Assembly: GCF_000472965.1 (NCBI RefSeq)
Contig: NZ_AXAU01000019.1
Span: 62,001-126,000, forward strand
Length of the DNA: 64,000 nucleotides
Reading direction: 5' to 3'
DNA from: Bradyrhizobium murdochi
GTDB lineage: Bacteria > Pseudomonadota > Alphaproteobacteria > Rhizobiales > Xanthobacteraceae
Positions within the stretch are counted from its first letter, which is position 1. Every line of letters starts with the position of its first letter. The notes beneath the pieces are model-generated. The model saw nothing but the letters and a program-made list of their open reading frames with translations. It searched no databases and was not told the origin of the DNA. Below are positions 25,541-34,544 of this stretch, piece after piece. The position numbers were made by a program, and so were the translations under genes.

Positions 25541-28195
25541 GTGGCCAAGACGATTCGAGAAATGACCGAGCCGAGCAAACTGCCCCATCACGGCGTCCCC
25601 GAGCACCAGCCTGCGGCTGGCGGCATCGCCGCGCGTGCGCGGGCCGCCGCTGGCCCGCAATATCTCAACGGGCTCAATCCGGAGCAGCGCGAGGCGGTCG
25701 AGACGCTGGATGGGCCGGTTCTGGTGCTGGCAGGCGCCGGCACCGGCAAGACCCGCGTGCTGACCACGCGCATCGCCCATATCCTGAGCCAGGGCCGCGC
25801 GCGGCCGCATGAAATCCTCTCGGTGACTTTCACCAACAAGGCCGCGCGCGAGATGAAGCTCCGCCTGGGCCAGATGCTGGGCCAGGCCGTCGAAGGCATG
25901 CCGTGGCTTGGCACCTTCCACTCGATCGGCGGGCGCATCCTGCGCATCCACGCCGAGCTGGTACAGCTCAAATCCAATTTCACCGTGCTCGACGTCGACG
26001 ATCAGGTCCGCCTGCTCAAGCAGCTCCTGCAGGCCGAGAACATCGACGACAAGCGCTGGCCGGCGCGCATGCTGGCCGGGCTGATCGACGGCTGGAAGAA
26101 CCGCGGGCTGGCGGCCAGCCAGGTGCCATCGGGCGAAGCCGCGATGTTCGGCAACGGCAAAGGCGGCAAGCTCTACGCCAGCTATCAGGAGCGGCTGAAA
26201 ATCCTCAACGCCGCCGATTTCGGCGATCTGCTTCTCGAGAACATCCGGCTGTTTCGCGAAAACCCTGATGTGCTCAGGCAATACCAGAACCGCTTCAAGT
26301 TCATTCTGGTCGACGAATATCAGGACACCAACGTCGCGCAGTATCTCTGGCTGCGGCTGCTGTCGCAGGCGCCCTCGCGCCCGGGCGCACCGCTGTCGGC
26401 GATCATCCCGGGGGATCTAACCTCGCCCCGCTTGCGGGGAGAGGTCGGCGCGCAGAGCGCGCCGGGTGAGGGGGACTCTCCGCAGACTGAGCTCGTGGAG
26501 ACGGCCCCTCACCCCAACCCTCTAAGAGCGAGCTCCGCTCGTCTCGACCCCGTGAAGGACGGGGAGAGGGAGAAGAGCGCCCCCGCCTCCCCGGCCAAAA
26601 ACATCTGCTGCGTCGGCGACGACGACCAGTCGATCTATGGCTGGCGCGGCGCGGAGGTCGACAACATCCTGCGCTTCGAGCACGATTTTCCCGGCGCAAA
26701 AGTCATCCGCCTGGAACGCAATTACCGCTCCACCGGCCACATCCTCGCCGCCGCTTCGCATCTGATCGCGCACAACGAAGGCCGGCTCGGCAAGACGCTG
26801 CGCACCGAGGATGTCGACGGCGAGAAGGTCACGGTCACAGGCTCCTGGGATTCGGAAGAGGAAGCCCGCGCCATCGGCGAGGAGATCGAGGAGCTGCAGC
26901 GCGCGGGCGAAAACCTCAACGAGGTCGCGATCCTGGTGCGGGCCTCGTTCCAGATGCGCGAATTCGAAGATCGTTTTGTTACCCTCGGCTTGCCCTATCG
27001 CGTGATCGGCGGTCCGCGGTTCTACGAGCGCGCCGAAATCCGCGATGCGCTGGCCTATCTGCGCGTGATCAATTCGCCGGCCGACGACCTTGCCTTCGAA
27101 CGCATCGTCAATGTCCCGAAGCGCGGGCTTGGCGACGCCACCGTGCAGTTGCTGCACGACCACGCCCGCAAGCGGCGCATGCCGCTGTTCGAAGCCGCGC
27201 GCGCCGTGGTCGAAACCGACGAATTGAAACCGAAAGCGCGTGGCGCGCTGCGCGATCTCATTCTGCAATTCGACCGCTGGCGCGCCCAGCGCGAGGTGAC
27301 CGCGCATACCGAGCTCGCCGAAATCGTGCTCGACGAGAGCGGCTATACCGAGATGTGGCAGAAGGACCGCTCCGCCGACGCCGCCGGCCGGCTCGACAAT
27401 TTGAAGGAACTGGTGCGCTCGATGGAGGAATTCGAGAACCTGCAAGGATTCCTCGAACACATCTCGCTGGTGATGGACCGCGACGGTGAGGCCAGCGACG
27501 AGGCGGTGTCGCTGATGACGCTGCATTCGGCCAAGGGGCTCGAATTCGACAACGTGTTCCTGCCGGGCTGGGAGGAAGGCTTGTTTCCGAGCCAGCGCAC
27601 GCTTGACGAACAGGGCCGCGCCGGCCTCGAGGAAGAGCGCCGCCTCGCCCATGTCGGCCTGACGCGCGCCCGCCGCCGCGCCAAACTCTATTTCGCCACC
27701 AACCGCCGCATCCACGGCACCTGGACGACCACGATCCCGTCGCGCTTCCTCGACGAACTGCCATCGGCCAATGTCGAGATCACGGAATCGAAAGGCGGCT
27801 CCGGCTGGGGCGGTGCCGGCGGCTACGGCCCGTCGCGTTTCGACAATGTCGAATCCTTCGGCTCCAGCTATACGACGCCGGGCTGGCAGCGCGCGCAGGC
27901 CAATCGCAACCGCAACCAGGGCGGCCGCAGCGGTCAGGCCCGCGGCGGGTTTGAGGAAAGCCAGTCGTCATTTTCAGGCGGCTTCTCGCGCAACAAGCGC
28001 GGCCCGATCGTGATCGAAGGCGAGTTGGTCGCGAAATCCACCGGCACGGTTTCAGAATTCTCGCTGGCCGATCGCGTCTTCCATCAGAAGTTCGGCTATG
28101 GCCACGTGGTGAAGATAGACGGCAACAAGCTGACGATTGCGTTCGAAAAGGCCGGCGAGAAGAAGGTGGTCGATAGTTTCGTGGAGCGGGTGTAG
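25541..28195 (+). CDS. uvrD: UvrD/PcrA-type DNA helicase with in-frame repeat insertion
   Basis: An 884-residue superfamily 1 helicase. The Walker A AGAGTGKT (64-71), motif II DEYQDT (258-263) and motif III GDDDQSIYGWRG (from 359) are all present, with VSLMTLHSAKGLEF and VGLTRARRRAKLYF near the C-terminal motifs. It unwinds DNA during repair and replication restart. Between motifs II and III there is a stretch of roughly 55 low-homology residues (about 291-346) encoded by an intergenic-type palindromic repeat. The start is GTG at 25541 or ATG at 25562. Confidence 0.95.
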   Translation: MAKTIREMTEPSKLPHHGVPEHQPAAGGIAARARAAAGPQYLNGLNPEQREAVETLDGPVLVLAGAGTGKTRVLTTRIAHILSQGRARPHEILSVTFTNKAAREMKLRLGQMLGQAVEGMPWLGTFHSIGGRILRIHAELVQLKSNFTVLDVDDQVRLLKQLLQAENIDDKRWPARMLAGLIDGWKNRGLAASQVPSGEAAMFGNGKGGKLYASYQERLKILNAADFGDLLLENIRLFRENPDVLRQYQNRFKFILVDEYQDTNVAQYLWLRLLSQAPSRPGAPLSAIIPGDLTSPRLRGEVGAQSAPGEGDSPQTELVETAPHPNPLRASSARLDPVKDGEREKSAPASPAKNICCVGDDDQSIYGWRGAEVDNILRFEHDFPGAKVIRLERNYRSTGHILAAASHLIAHNEGRLGKTLRTEDVDGEKVTVTGSWDSEEEARAIGEEIEELQRAGENLNEVAILVRASFQMREFEDRFVTLGLPYRVIGGPRFYERAEIRDALAYLRVINSPADDLAFERIVNVPKRGLGDATVQLLHDHARKRRMPLFEAARAVVETDELKPKARGALRDLILQFDRWRAQREVTAHTELAEIVLDESGYTEMWQKDRSADAAGRLDNLKELVRSMEEFENLQGFLEHISLVMDRDGEASDEAVSLMTLHSAKGLEFDNVFLPGWEEGLFPSQRTLDEQGRAGLEEERRLAHVGLTRARRRAKLYFATNRRIHGTWTTTIPSRFLDELPSANVEITESKGGSGWGGAGGYGPSRFDNVESFGSSYTTPGWQRAQANRNRNQGGRSGQARGGFEESQSSFSGGFSRNKRGPIVIEGELVAKSTGTVSEFSLADRVFHQKFGYGHVVKIDGNKLTIAFEKAGEKKVVDSFVERV
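26411..26577. repeat. Palindromic repeat inserted in-frame within uvrD
   Basis: The segment has features of the intergenic repeat that also occurs between murB and murC: a CCCCGCTTGCGGGGAGAGG hairpin, GGTGAGGGGG, then the mirrored CCCCTCACCCCAACCCTC, and a second hairpin CCCCGTGAAGGACGGGGAG. It keeps the reading frame open and adds about 55 residues between helicase motifs II and III. The exact edges are approximate. Confidence 0.7.
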
Positions 28196-28324
28196 GGGCG
28201 ATAATTTTTCCCCGCGCGATTGCATAGGTGGCAAAACGTTCCTATCTCCCGGTTCCCACCCCTCCCCGCCTCGACCCGGCCAAAGCGCCGCTTCGACGCG
28301 GGCTACATTCCGTTTCAGACTGTC

Positions 28325-29257
28325 ATGCTCGCGCCACCTCCCATCATATCCGTTTCCAATCTTTCAAAAACCTACGGCTCTGGCTTCAAGGCGCTGAAGG
28401 GCATCAACCTCGATATCAAGCGCGGAGAGATCTTCGCGCTGCTTGGGCCTAACGGCGCCGGCAAGACCACGCTGATCAGCATCATCTGCGGCATCGCCAA
28501 CCTAAGCGAGGGCCGCGTTACCGTCGGCGGCCACGACATCAATAGCGACTATCGCGCGGCGCGGTCGCTGATCGGCCTGGTGCCGCAGGAACTGCACACG
28601 GACTCGTTTGAAACCGTTTGGGCGACGGTCAGCTTCAGCCGCGGTCTGTTCGGCAAGCCGAAAAACCCGGCGCATATCGAAAAGGTGCTGAAGGACCTGT
28701 CGCTGTGGGACAAGAAGGATTCCAAGATCATCACGCTCTCCGGCGGCATGAAGCGCCGCGTGATGATCGCAAAAGCATTGTCGCACGAGCCGCAGATTCT
28801 GTTCCTGGACGAGCCGACCGCGGGCGTCGACGTCGAATTGCGCAAGGGCATGTGGGACGTGGTGCGCGGCCTGCAGGCCTCCGGCGTCACCATCATCCTG
28901 ACCACGCATTACATCCAGGAAGCCGAAGAGATGGCCGACCGCATCGGCGTCATCAACAAGGGCGAGATCATCCTGGTCGAGGACAAGGCCGGGCTGATGC
29001 AGAAGCTCGGCAAGAAGCAGCTCACGCTGCACTTGCAGCAGAAGATTGACGCCATCCCGCCCGCGCTCGCGCCTTACAAACTCCATCTTTCCGACGACGG
29101 CCGACTCTTGACCTATGATTACGATACCAAGGGCGAGCGCACCGGGATCACCAGCCTGCTGAGCGACCTCCGCAATGCCGGCATCCACATCTCCGACCTC
29201 GATACCACTCAGTCTTCGCTGGAAGACATCTTCGTCAGCCTGGTGAGGGCACCATGA
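28325..29257 (+). CDS. ABC-2 type exporter ATP-binding protein
   Basis: A 310-residue ATPase with Walker A GPNGAGKTT (41-49), the signature LSGGMKRRVMIA and Walker B LFLDEPTAGVD, followed by a C-terminal regulatory domain found in ABC-2/NodI-like ATPases. Its stop overlaps the ATG of the permease (ATGA at 29254). Together they form an exporter; the substrate is not evident. Confidence 0.93.
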   Translation: MLAPPPIISVSNLSKTYGSGFKALKGINLDIKRGEIFALLGPNGAGKTTLISIICGIANLSEGRVTVGGHDINSDYRAARSLIGLVPQELHTDSFETVWATVSFSRGLFGKPKNPAHIEKVLKDLSLWDKKDSKIITLSGGMKRRVMIAKALSHEPQILFLDEPTAGVDVELRKGMWDVVRGLQASGVTIILTTHYIQEAEEMADRIGVINKGEIILVEDKAGLMQKLGKKQLTLHLQQKIDAIPPALAPYKLHLSDDGRLLTYDYDTKGERTGITSLLSDLRNAGIHISDLDTTQSSLEDIFVSLVRAP

Positions 29258-30015
29258 ATTACCGTGCGATCCGCGCCATCTATCTGTTCGAAATGGCGCG
29301 CACGTGGCGCACGCTGCTGCAGAGCATCGTCTCGCCGGTGGTTTCCACCTCGCTTTATTTCGTGGTGTTCGGCGCCGCGATCGGCTCGCGCATCACCGAG
29401 GTCGAGGGCGTCAGCTACGGCACCTTCATCGTGCCGGGCCTCGTCATGCTGTCGGTGCTGACCCAGAGCATCGCTAACGCCTCGTTCGGCATCTACTTCC
29501 CGAAATTCGTCGGCACCATCTACGAAATATTGTCGGCGCCGGTTTCCTATATCGAAATCGTGATCGGCTATGTCGGCGCGGCCGCGACCAAATCCATCAT
29601 CCTCGGCCTGATCATCATGGCGACCGCCGCGCTGTTCGTGCCGCTGCACATCCATCATCCCCTGTGGATGCTGACCTTCCTGGTGCTGACGGCGGTGACC
29701 TTCAGCCTGTTCGGCTTCATCATCGGCATCTGGGCCGACGGGTTTGAAAAGCTGCAGATGATCCCGATGCTGATCGTGACGCCGCTGACGTTCCTAGGCG
29801 GCAGTTTCTACTCCGTGAACATGCTGCCGTCGGGCTGGCGCACCGTCACGCTGCTCAATCCGGTCGTGTACCTGATCTCGGGCTTCCGCTGGAGTTTTTA
29901 CGAGATCGCCGACGTCAGCGTGGGATTGAGCCTCGGCATGACGCTCGGCTTCCTCGCGATCTGCATGGTACTGGTGTGGTGGATCTTCAGGACCGGGTAC
30001 CGGCTGAAGAACTGA
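29254..30015 (+). CDS. ABC-2 type exporter permease
   Basis: A 253-residue membrane protein with six predicted helices and the ABC-2 permease pattern, including LYFVVFGAAIGSRI in helix 1, GTFIVPGLVMLSVLTQS, and the late LLNPVVYLISGFRW motif. Homologous to NodJ/YadH-like permeases. Translationally coupled to the ATPase upstream. Confidence 0.93.
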   Translation: MNYRAIRAIYLFEMARTWRTLLQSIVSPVVSTSLYFVVFGAAIGSRITEVEGVSYGTFIVPGLVMLSVLTQSIANASFGIYFPKFVGTIYEILSAPVSYIEIVIGYVGAAATKSIILGLIIMATAALFVPLHIHHPLWMLTFLVLTAVTFSLFGFIIGIWADGFEKLQMIPMLIVTPLTFLGGSFYSVNMLPSGWRTVTLLNPVVYLISGFRWSFYEIADVSVGLSLGMTLGFLAICMVLVWWIFRTGYRLKN

Positions 30016-30333
30016 CACGGGCGGCTCGCAGAGCCGAACCCGGAATCTCGAGATTCCCCGGTGCGCAATTGCGCACCTGAGGTCTGGCCCTAACGGACCA
30101 TCCCGGAATGATGGCCTCCAACTCTGTCGATGACGAGACGCGCAGCGCCCGGTTGCTCGCGAAAATGTCAGCACTTTGCCGCCGATTGCGCCGCCCTGAC
30201 GCCTTGTTTGCGCCGCGGGAGGCGTTAACGATTGCGGACGCAGGCCACTGGAACCAGTGCCGGTTTCCGGGCATATTGGATGCCGGGGACGGAGAGCCGG
30301 CGCATCATCAGGGGCCTGGAGGCCAAAGGTAAA
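30016..30333. repeat. Intergenic palindromic repeat (30022-30112) and unassigned sequence
   Basis: The first part contains perfect palindromes GGAATCTCGAGATTCC (30042-30057) and GGTGCGCAATTGCGCACC, ending in CATCCCGGAATGA. It is one copy of a repeat family seen several times in the window, with its left end missing. From 30113 to 30333 I see no gene, only the leader of the L,D-transpeptidase gene with a TGGAGG element near 30317. Confidence 0.75.
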
Positions 30334-31125
30334 ATGCGTTCCTTCCTCATTGCCGTCACCGCCCTGACGCTGTTCGCCTCGGGCACCGCCCACGCCAAGA
30401 TCGCCATAACAGTCGACAAGGACAACCAGCAGATGACCGTCGCCGTCGACGGCGTCGAGCGGTACCGCTGGCCGGTGTCTTCGGGCCTTCCCTCCTATGA
30501 GACGCCGAACGGCAGCTTCCGCGCCTTCCGGATGGAAGAGGACCATTACTCCAAGGAATTCGACGACGCGCCGATGCCGCATTCGATCTTTTTCACCAAG
30601 ATCGGCCATGCCATCCACGGCACCGATTCCGTGAGCCGTCTCGGCAGCCCGGCCTCGCATGGCTGCGTACGGCTGTCGCGCGAAAATGCCGCGAAGCTCT
30701 GGGATTTGGTGAAGCAGGAAGGCGTGCTCAACACGACGGTGACGTTGACCGGCTCCTCCCAGGTGGCGCTGGCGCGCAATCCGCGTCGCGGCAATACGGC
30801 CGTCGCGCGCCGCGCCCCGCAGCCGCAATATGAGCAGCAATACGACTCCGCAGCCGGCGCCCCCGTCGTGATCACGCCGCAGCAGCAGCGCGTGGCGCCA
30901 CAGGCGCGGGCCGATGACGGCTATATCTATCCGGCCGACGGATCTTCCAACGAAGCGCGATATCCCGCGCCCGGCCGCCGCGTTTACGACACCACCCAGG
31001 CCTATCAGCAGCAACAGCCACAATACTACGATAACCGCGGCTATGTGCCGGCGCCGCAGGGCTACTACTACCAGCCGCGGCAGCAATATTATCAGCAGCG
31101 CGGGCTGTTGACCTACCAGGATTAA
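30334..31125 (+). CDS. L,D-transpeptidase (YkuD family) with Gln/Tyr-rich tail
   Basis: A 263-residue secreted enzyme. The signal peptide (LIAVTALTLFASGTAHA) is followed by a YkuD catalytic domain with H95-G96 and the catalytic block SHGCVRLS containing C111. It cross-links peptidoglycan stem peptides (3-3 links) or attaches proteins to the wall. From about residue 155 the protein becomes a low-complexity tail rich in Q, Y, P and R. The ATG at 30334 excludes a non-conserved N-terminal stretch. Confidence 0.92.
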   Translation: MRSFLIAVTALTLFASGTAHAKIAITVDKDNQQMTVAVDGVERYRWPVSSGLPSYETPNGSFRAFRMEEDHYSKEFDDAPMPHSIFFTKIGHAIHGTDSVSRLGSPASHGCVRLSRENAAKLWDLVKQEGVLNTTVTLTGSSQVALARNPRRGNTAVARRAPQPQYEQQYDSAAGAPVVITPQQQRVAPQARADDGYIYPADGSSNEARYPAPGRRVYDTTQAYQQQQPQYYDNRGYVPAPQGYYYQPRQQYYQQRGLLTYQD

Positions 31126-31156
31126 CGAGCGAGTTCATCGCGGTCGCAGAACGTCC

Positions 31157-31615
31157 TCAGCCGTCCGTCGCGCTCGCCAGCAAACGGTCGCGTTGCGCGG
31201 TCAACCGCGACTGTTGCCAAGCGTCGTGAGCAATCATCCCTACCGCCATCGCGGCGACGAAGACGATGATTCCGGGCGACAACGTCGCCAGGCTTTCCAG
31301 CGCCGGCCCTGGGCATAACCCGACGAGGCCCCAACCGATTCCAAACAGCCCCGCGCCTGCAACCAATGGCAGATCGATTCCCGATTTGCCCGGCCGAAAA
31401 TATTGCCCGGCAAACCAAGGCCGCGCACTGCGGTCAGCCAGCAGGAAGCCGGGTATCGACACGGCCAGCGCCGCTGCCATCACCACCGCGAGACTCGGAT
31501 CCCACGCGCCGAAGATATCCAGAAAGCCAAGAACCTTCGTTGGCTGCACCATGCCCGAAATCAACAGGCCCGCGCCGAAGATCAGGCCGCACAACAAGGG
31601 AGCGATGATCCACAT
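31157..31615 (-). CDS. YeeE/YedE-family membrane protein (second half)
   Basis: A 152-residue membrane protein with IFGAGLLISGMVQPTKVLGFLDIFG and IGWGLVGLCPGPAL, the cysteine-bearing motif of YeeE/YedE (DUF6691) transporters proposed to move sulfur compounds such as thiosulfate. It follows its partner by three bases; the two halves probably form one transporter. Confidence 0.9.
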   Translation of the reverse strand: MWIIAPLLCGLIFGAGLLISGMVQPTKVLGFLDIFGAWDPSLAVVMAAALAVSIPGFLLADRSARPWFAGQYFRPGKSGIDLPLVAGAGLFGIGWGLVGLCPGPALESLATLSPGIIVFVAAMAVGMIAHDAWQQSRLTAQRDRLLASATDG

Positions 31616-31618
31616 GGC

Positions 31619-32044
31619 TCAGCCTTCCAACGCATGATGAGTGATCGCGACGGTGACAACCGCCGTCACCATGAAGACGATCGTGGCGACGATCGAGCGC
31701 GGCGACAGCCGCCCTATGCCGCAGATACCGTGACCGGAGGTGCAGCCGCCGCCGAGCCGCGTTCCGAATCCGACCAGCAGGCCCGCCGCGACAATGACAG
31801 CCCAGCTCGATGGCAGCTTTGGTTGCGCCATTCCGTAACCGATCATGCCGGCGAGGATAGGCGCCAGAATGAGCCCGGCGATGAACGCGACGCGCCAGCC
31901 CTTGTCCTCGCCGCGCAAATTCAACAGGCCGCTGAAGATGCCGCTGATCCCGGCGATCCGGCCGGTCGACAACATCAGCAGGACGGCGGAAAGCCCGATC
32001 AGGACGCCGCCGATCGCGGCCGATACGGGGGTGAAATTGGCCAT
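31619..32044 (-). CDS. YeeE/YedE-family membrane protein (first half)
   Basis: A 141-residue membrane protein with GVLIGLSAVLLMLSTGRIAGISG and the conserved VGFGTRLGGGCTSGHGICGI, the thiol motif of this family. Together with the downstream 152-residue half it makes a complete split YeeE-type transporter. Confidence 0.9.
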   Translation of the reverse strand: MANFTPVSAAIGGVLIGLSAVLLMLSTGRIAGISGIFSGLLNLRGEDKGWRVAFIAGLILAPILAGMIGYGMAQPKLPSSWAVIVAAGLLVGFGTRLGGGCTSGHGICGIGRLSPRSIVATIVFMVTAVVTVAITHHALEG

Positions 32045-32107
32045 CGTCGCTCCATCGGTTCGGGGCCGACCATGATCATAGGCGCACCCTGCCCGGCTGC
32101 AACTCGC

Positions 32108-34396
32108 CTATTCCTCGCCTTTCCTAAGCCGCCGCCATACCGCGCCCAGGATGTTGGAATAGTCGTCGGTCCAGACCCGCTGGTTTTCCCTGGCTTCCGT
32201 CAGCGTCCATTGCTCCGACGATGCCAGCTTGCCGACGTCAGTCTCTTCCCTCGCCGAGACGACGACCGAGGTCGAGAAGATGTATTCGCTATCGCGCCCG
32301 GAATCCTCGCTGTAGACCCAGCTCTTCAAGTCGTTGGCGTCGGCGATGCCGACGACCACGCTCGACAGCTCCAGATGCCGGTTGGAGACGTGCATCACGA
32401 CCGCCCCCTGCGGCGCCAGCTTGGACTTGTAGATTTCCATGGCTTCTACGGTCGCCAGGTGAACCGGGATCGCATCCGACGAATAGGCGTCGACGATGAT
32501 CAGGTCATAGACGCCGTCGGGCTCGCGCGCGAAGGTGAGCCGCGCATCGCCGATCACGGGCTGCATGTTCGGCTCGCAGACCTGGATATAGGTAAAATAT
32601 TTCGGGTCTCGCGCGGTATCGACCATCGTCTGATCGATCTCGAAGAATTTCCACTCCTCGCCGGGCTCCGAGGCGCAGGCCAGCGTGCCGGAGCCGAGCC
32701 CGATCACGGCCACGCGCAGCGGCGCGCCCTTGCGTTCACGGATCGCCGTGATCGCCTGGCCGATGCCGCCGTCCCTGTAGTAGTAGGTGATCGGCTCCGG
32801 CTGGCCGGTGACCGGCGTGCCGTCGTCGTTCTTGAATTTCTCGGCGCCATGGATCGTGGTGCCGTGCATCAGCACGTGATACTGGCCGTTCGGCGTCACC
32901 ACGATCTTGTGGACGCCGAAGAAGCTGCGCACCGTCTCGACCCGCCCGTCGTCGGAGGGATACATCCGGATCAGCACCAGCGCCAACGTCACCACGGCGG
33001 TCAGCTTCCAGCGATCCGCCTTGAGCAGGATCGCCAATATCATCGAGAGGACCGCAACTGCGCCTACCACGTAGACTCGATTGGTATCCAGCCATGTGAA
33101 AATTTTGCCGCTGCTGTAGGACGGCGCGATCAGCGCCACCGCAGCGATGGCCAGCAGCGGCCAGAACCAGCGGGTCCATTGCGGCCACCGCTCGTCGGCC
33201 GGCGGCCGGCACAGCACCGCCAGCGCCACCAGGATCGGATATTCCGCGACCCAGGAGAACGTGAACGGCGCGATTAGCCCCGTGAACAGTCCGCCGACCA
33301 TGCCGCCGAACGACAGCGCGACATAGAAACCAGTGAGATATTTCGCGGCGGGGCGGGTGCGCGCCAACTCGCCATGACAGGCCATCGCAATAATGAAGAA
33401 GCAAAGCTGGTGGCCGCCGAGCGTCAGCAACAGGTTCTGCTCGCCGCCTATCGCCAACAGCAGGATCACCCCCATGATCGCCAACGGTTGCAGCATCAGC
33501 ATGAACTTGTGCGGCAACAGCGGGCGTGATTGGAACACCAGCACCCAGGTCAAGAGATAGAGCGACAGCGGCAGCACCCACAGCAAGGGCGCCGCCGCAA
33601 CATCGGTGGAAATATGCGCGGTCACCGCGATCAGCAGCCCCGACGGGACGGCGGCAAGGAAGATCCAGCGGGCGCGCAAAATCCATGACGGTGCCGGCGC
33701 GGCGCTATCGTCGGCCGGCATGTTCAGTTCCGCCGCCTTCGCCGGCGAGCGCAATAGCAACACGCCGCAGGTTGCGATCAGCACGATGAGCAGGCCGTAT
33801 CCACCGGTCCAGATCAGGTTCTGCGTGCGCAGCGTGAACATCGGCTCCAGCAGCACCGGATAGGACAACAGCGCCAGGAAACTGCCGACATTCGAGGAAG
33901 CGTAGAGGAAGTACGGGTCGGGACCGTTGGGGTGGCCGGTGCGGACGAACCAGGCCTGCAGCAGCGGGTTGTTGGCCGCGAGCGCGAAGAACGGCAGGCC
34001 GATCGAGACCGCAAACAAGCCGAGCAGCCAAAGCGCATAGCCGGAATTCGGCGGATCGCCCCACCCGCCTGCGATCGACAGCGGCATCGTCAGCATCGCA
34101 ACTGCGAGCAGCGCTAGATGAACCGCCACGGGAATCGTGCGATTGCGCGCCTGCATCAAAAAATGCGCATAGGCATAGCCGCCGAGCAGCAGCGACTGGA
34201 AGAACACCATCGCCACCGACCAAACCGCCGGCGAGCCGCCGAGCCGCGGCAGCACCATCTTGGTGAACAAGGGTTGCACCGAAAACAGCAGTAGCGCGCT
34301 GACGAAAATCGCAGCGGTGTAAACGACCAGGACCAGCCGGTTCCGGCTTTCAGAAGGCTGGTCCGCTGAAACGGACAGATCGGGAGACGTCATCAT
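32108..34396 (-). CDS. Fused MFS-like / spermidine synthase-like protein
   Basis: About 762 residues. The first roughly 480 form a multi-helix membrane domain (LVLVVYTAAIFVSALLLFSV, KMVLPRLGGSPAVWSVAMVF). The last roughly 250 form a soluble spermidine-synthase-like Rossmann domain with VAVIGLGSGTLACAS, FFEIDQTMVDTARD and YDLIIVDAYSSDAIPVHL. Such fusions are frequent in proteobacteria and their substrate is unproven; the polyamine-binding residues are only partly kept. Tandem ATGs at 34396 and 34393 follow CGGAG. Confidence 0.9.
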   Translation of the reverse strand: MMTSPDLSVSADQPSESRNRLVLVVYTAAIFVSALLLFSVQPLFTKMVLPRLGGSPAVWSVAMVFFQSLLLGGYAYAHFLMQARNRTIPVAVHLALLAVAMLTMPLSIAGGWGDPPNSGYALWLLGLFAVSIGLPFFALAANNPLLQAWFVRTGHPNGPDPYFLYASSNVGSFLALLSYPVLLEPMFTLRTQNLIWTGGYGLLIVLIATCGVLLLRSPAKAAELNMPADDSAAPAPSWILRARWIFLAAVPSGLLIAVTAHISTDVAAAPLLWVLPLSLYLLTWVLVFQSRPLLPHKFMLMLQPLAIMGVILLLAIGGEQNLLLTLGGHQLCFFIIAMACHGELARTRPAAKYLTGFYVALSFGGMVGGLFTGLIAPFTFSWVAEYPILVALAVLCRPPADERWPQWTRWFWPLLAIAAVALIAPSYSSGKIFTWLDTNRVYVVGAVAVLSMILAILLKADRWKLTAVVTLALVLIRMYPSDDGRVETVRSFFGVHKIVVTPNGQYHVLMHGTTIHGAEKFKNDDGTPVTGQPEPITYYYRDGGIGQAITAIRERKGAPLRVAVIGLGSGTLACASEPGEEWKFFEIDQTMVDTARDPKYFTYIQVCEPNMQPVIGDARLTFAREPDGVYDLIIVDAYSSDAIPVHLATVEAMEIYKSKLAPQGAVVMHVSNRHLELSSVVVGIADANDLKSWVYSEDSGRDSEYIFSTSVVVSAREETDVGKLASSEQWTLTEARENQRVWTDDYSNILGAVWRRLRKGEE

Positions 34397-34544
34397 AACT
34401 CCGGCTGGAAACCGGCGGGCGCCGGTGGCGGGATGCCCGGCAGGGCCGCCGGAGGGGCGCAATGGAGCACAGGGCGACACGGCGAGCAATGCGGGATAAG
34501 AAAGCACGGATAGGGCGCGCCGCGCCCATCCTGATCAAACCTTC

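Noticed and set aside
26411..26577. Intein or intron inside uvrD
   Set aside because: Only about 55 residues, no intein splice motifs, no intron structure, and clear likeness to an intergenic repeat.
31403..33277. A long plus-strand open frame opposite the YeeE pair and spermidine synthase-like gene
   Set aside because: It crosses three conserved minus-strand genes and its translation has no domain pattern.
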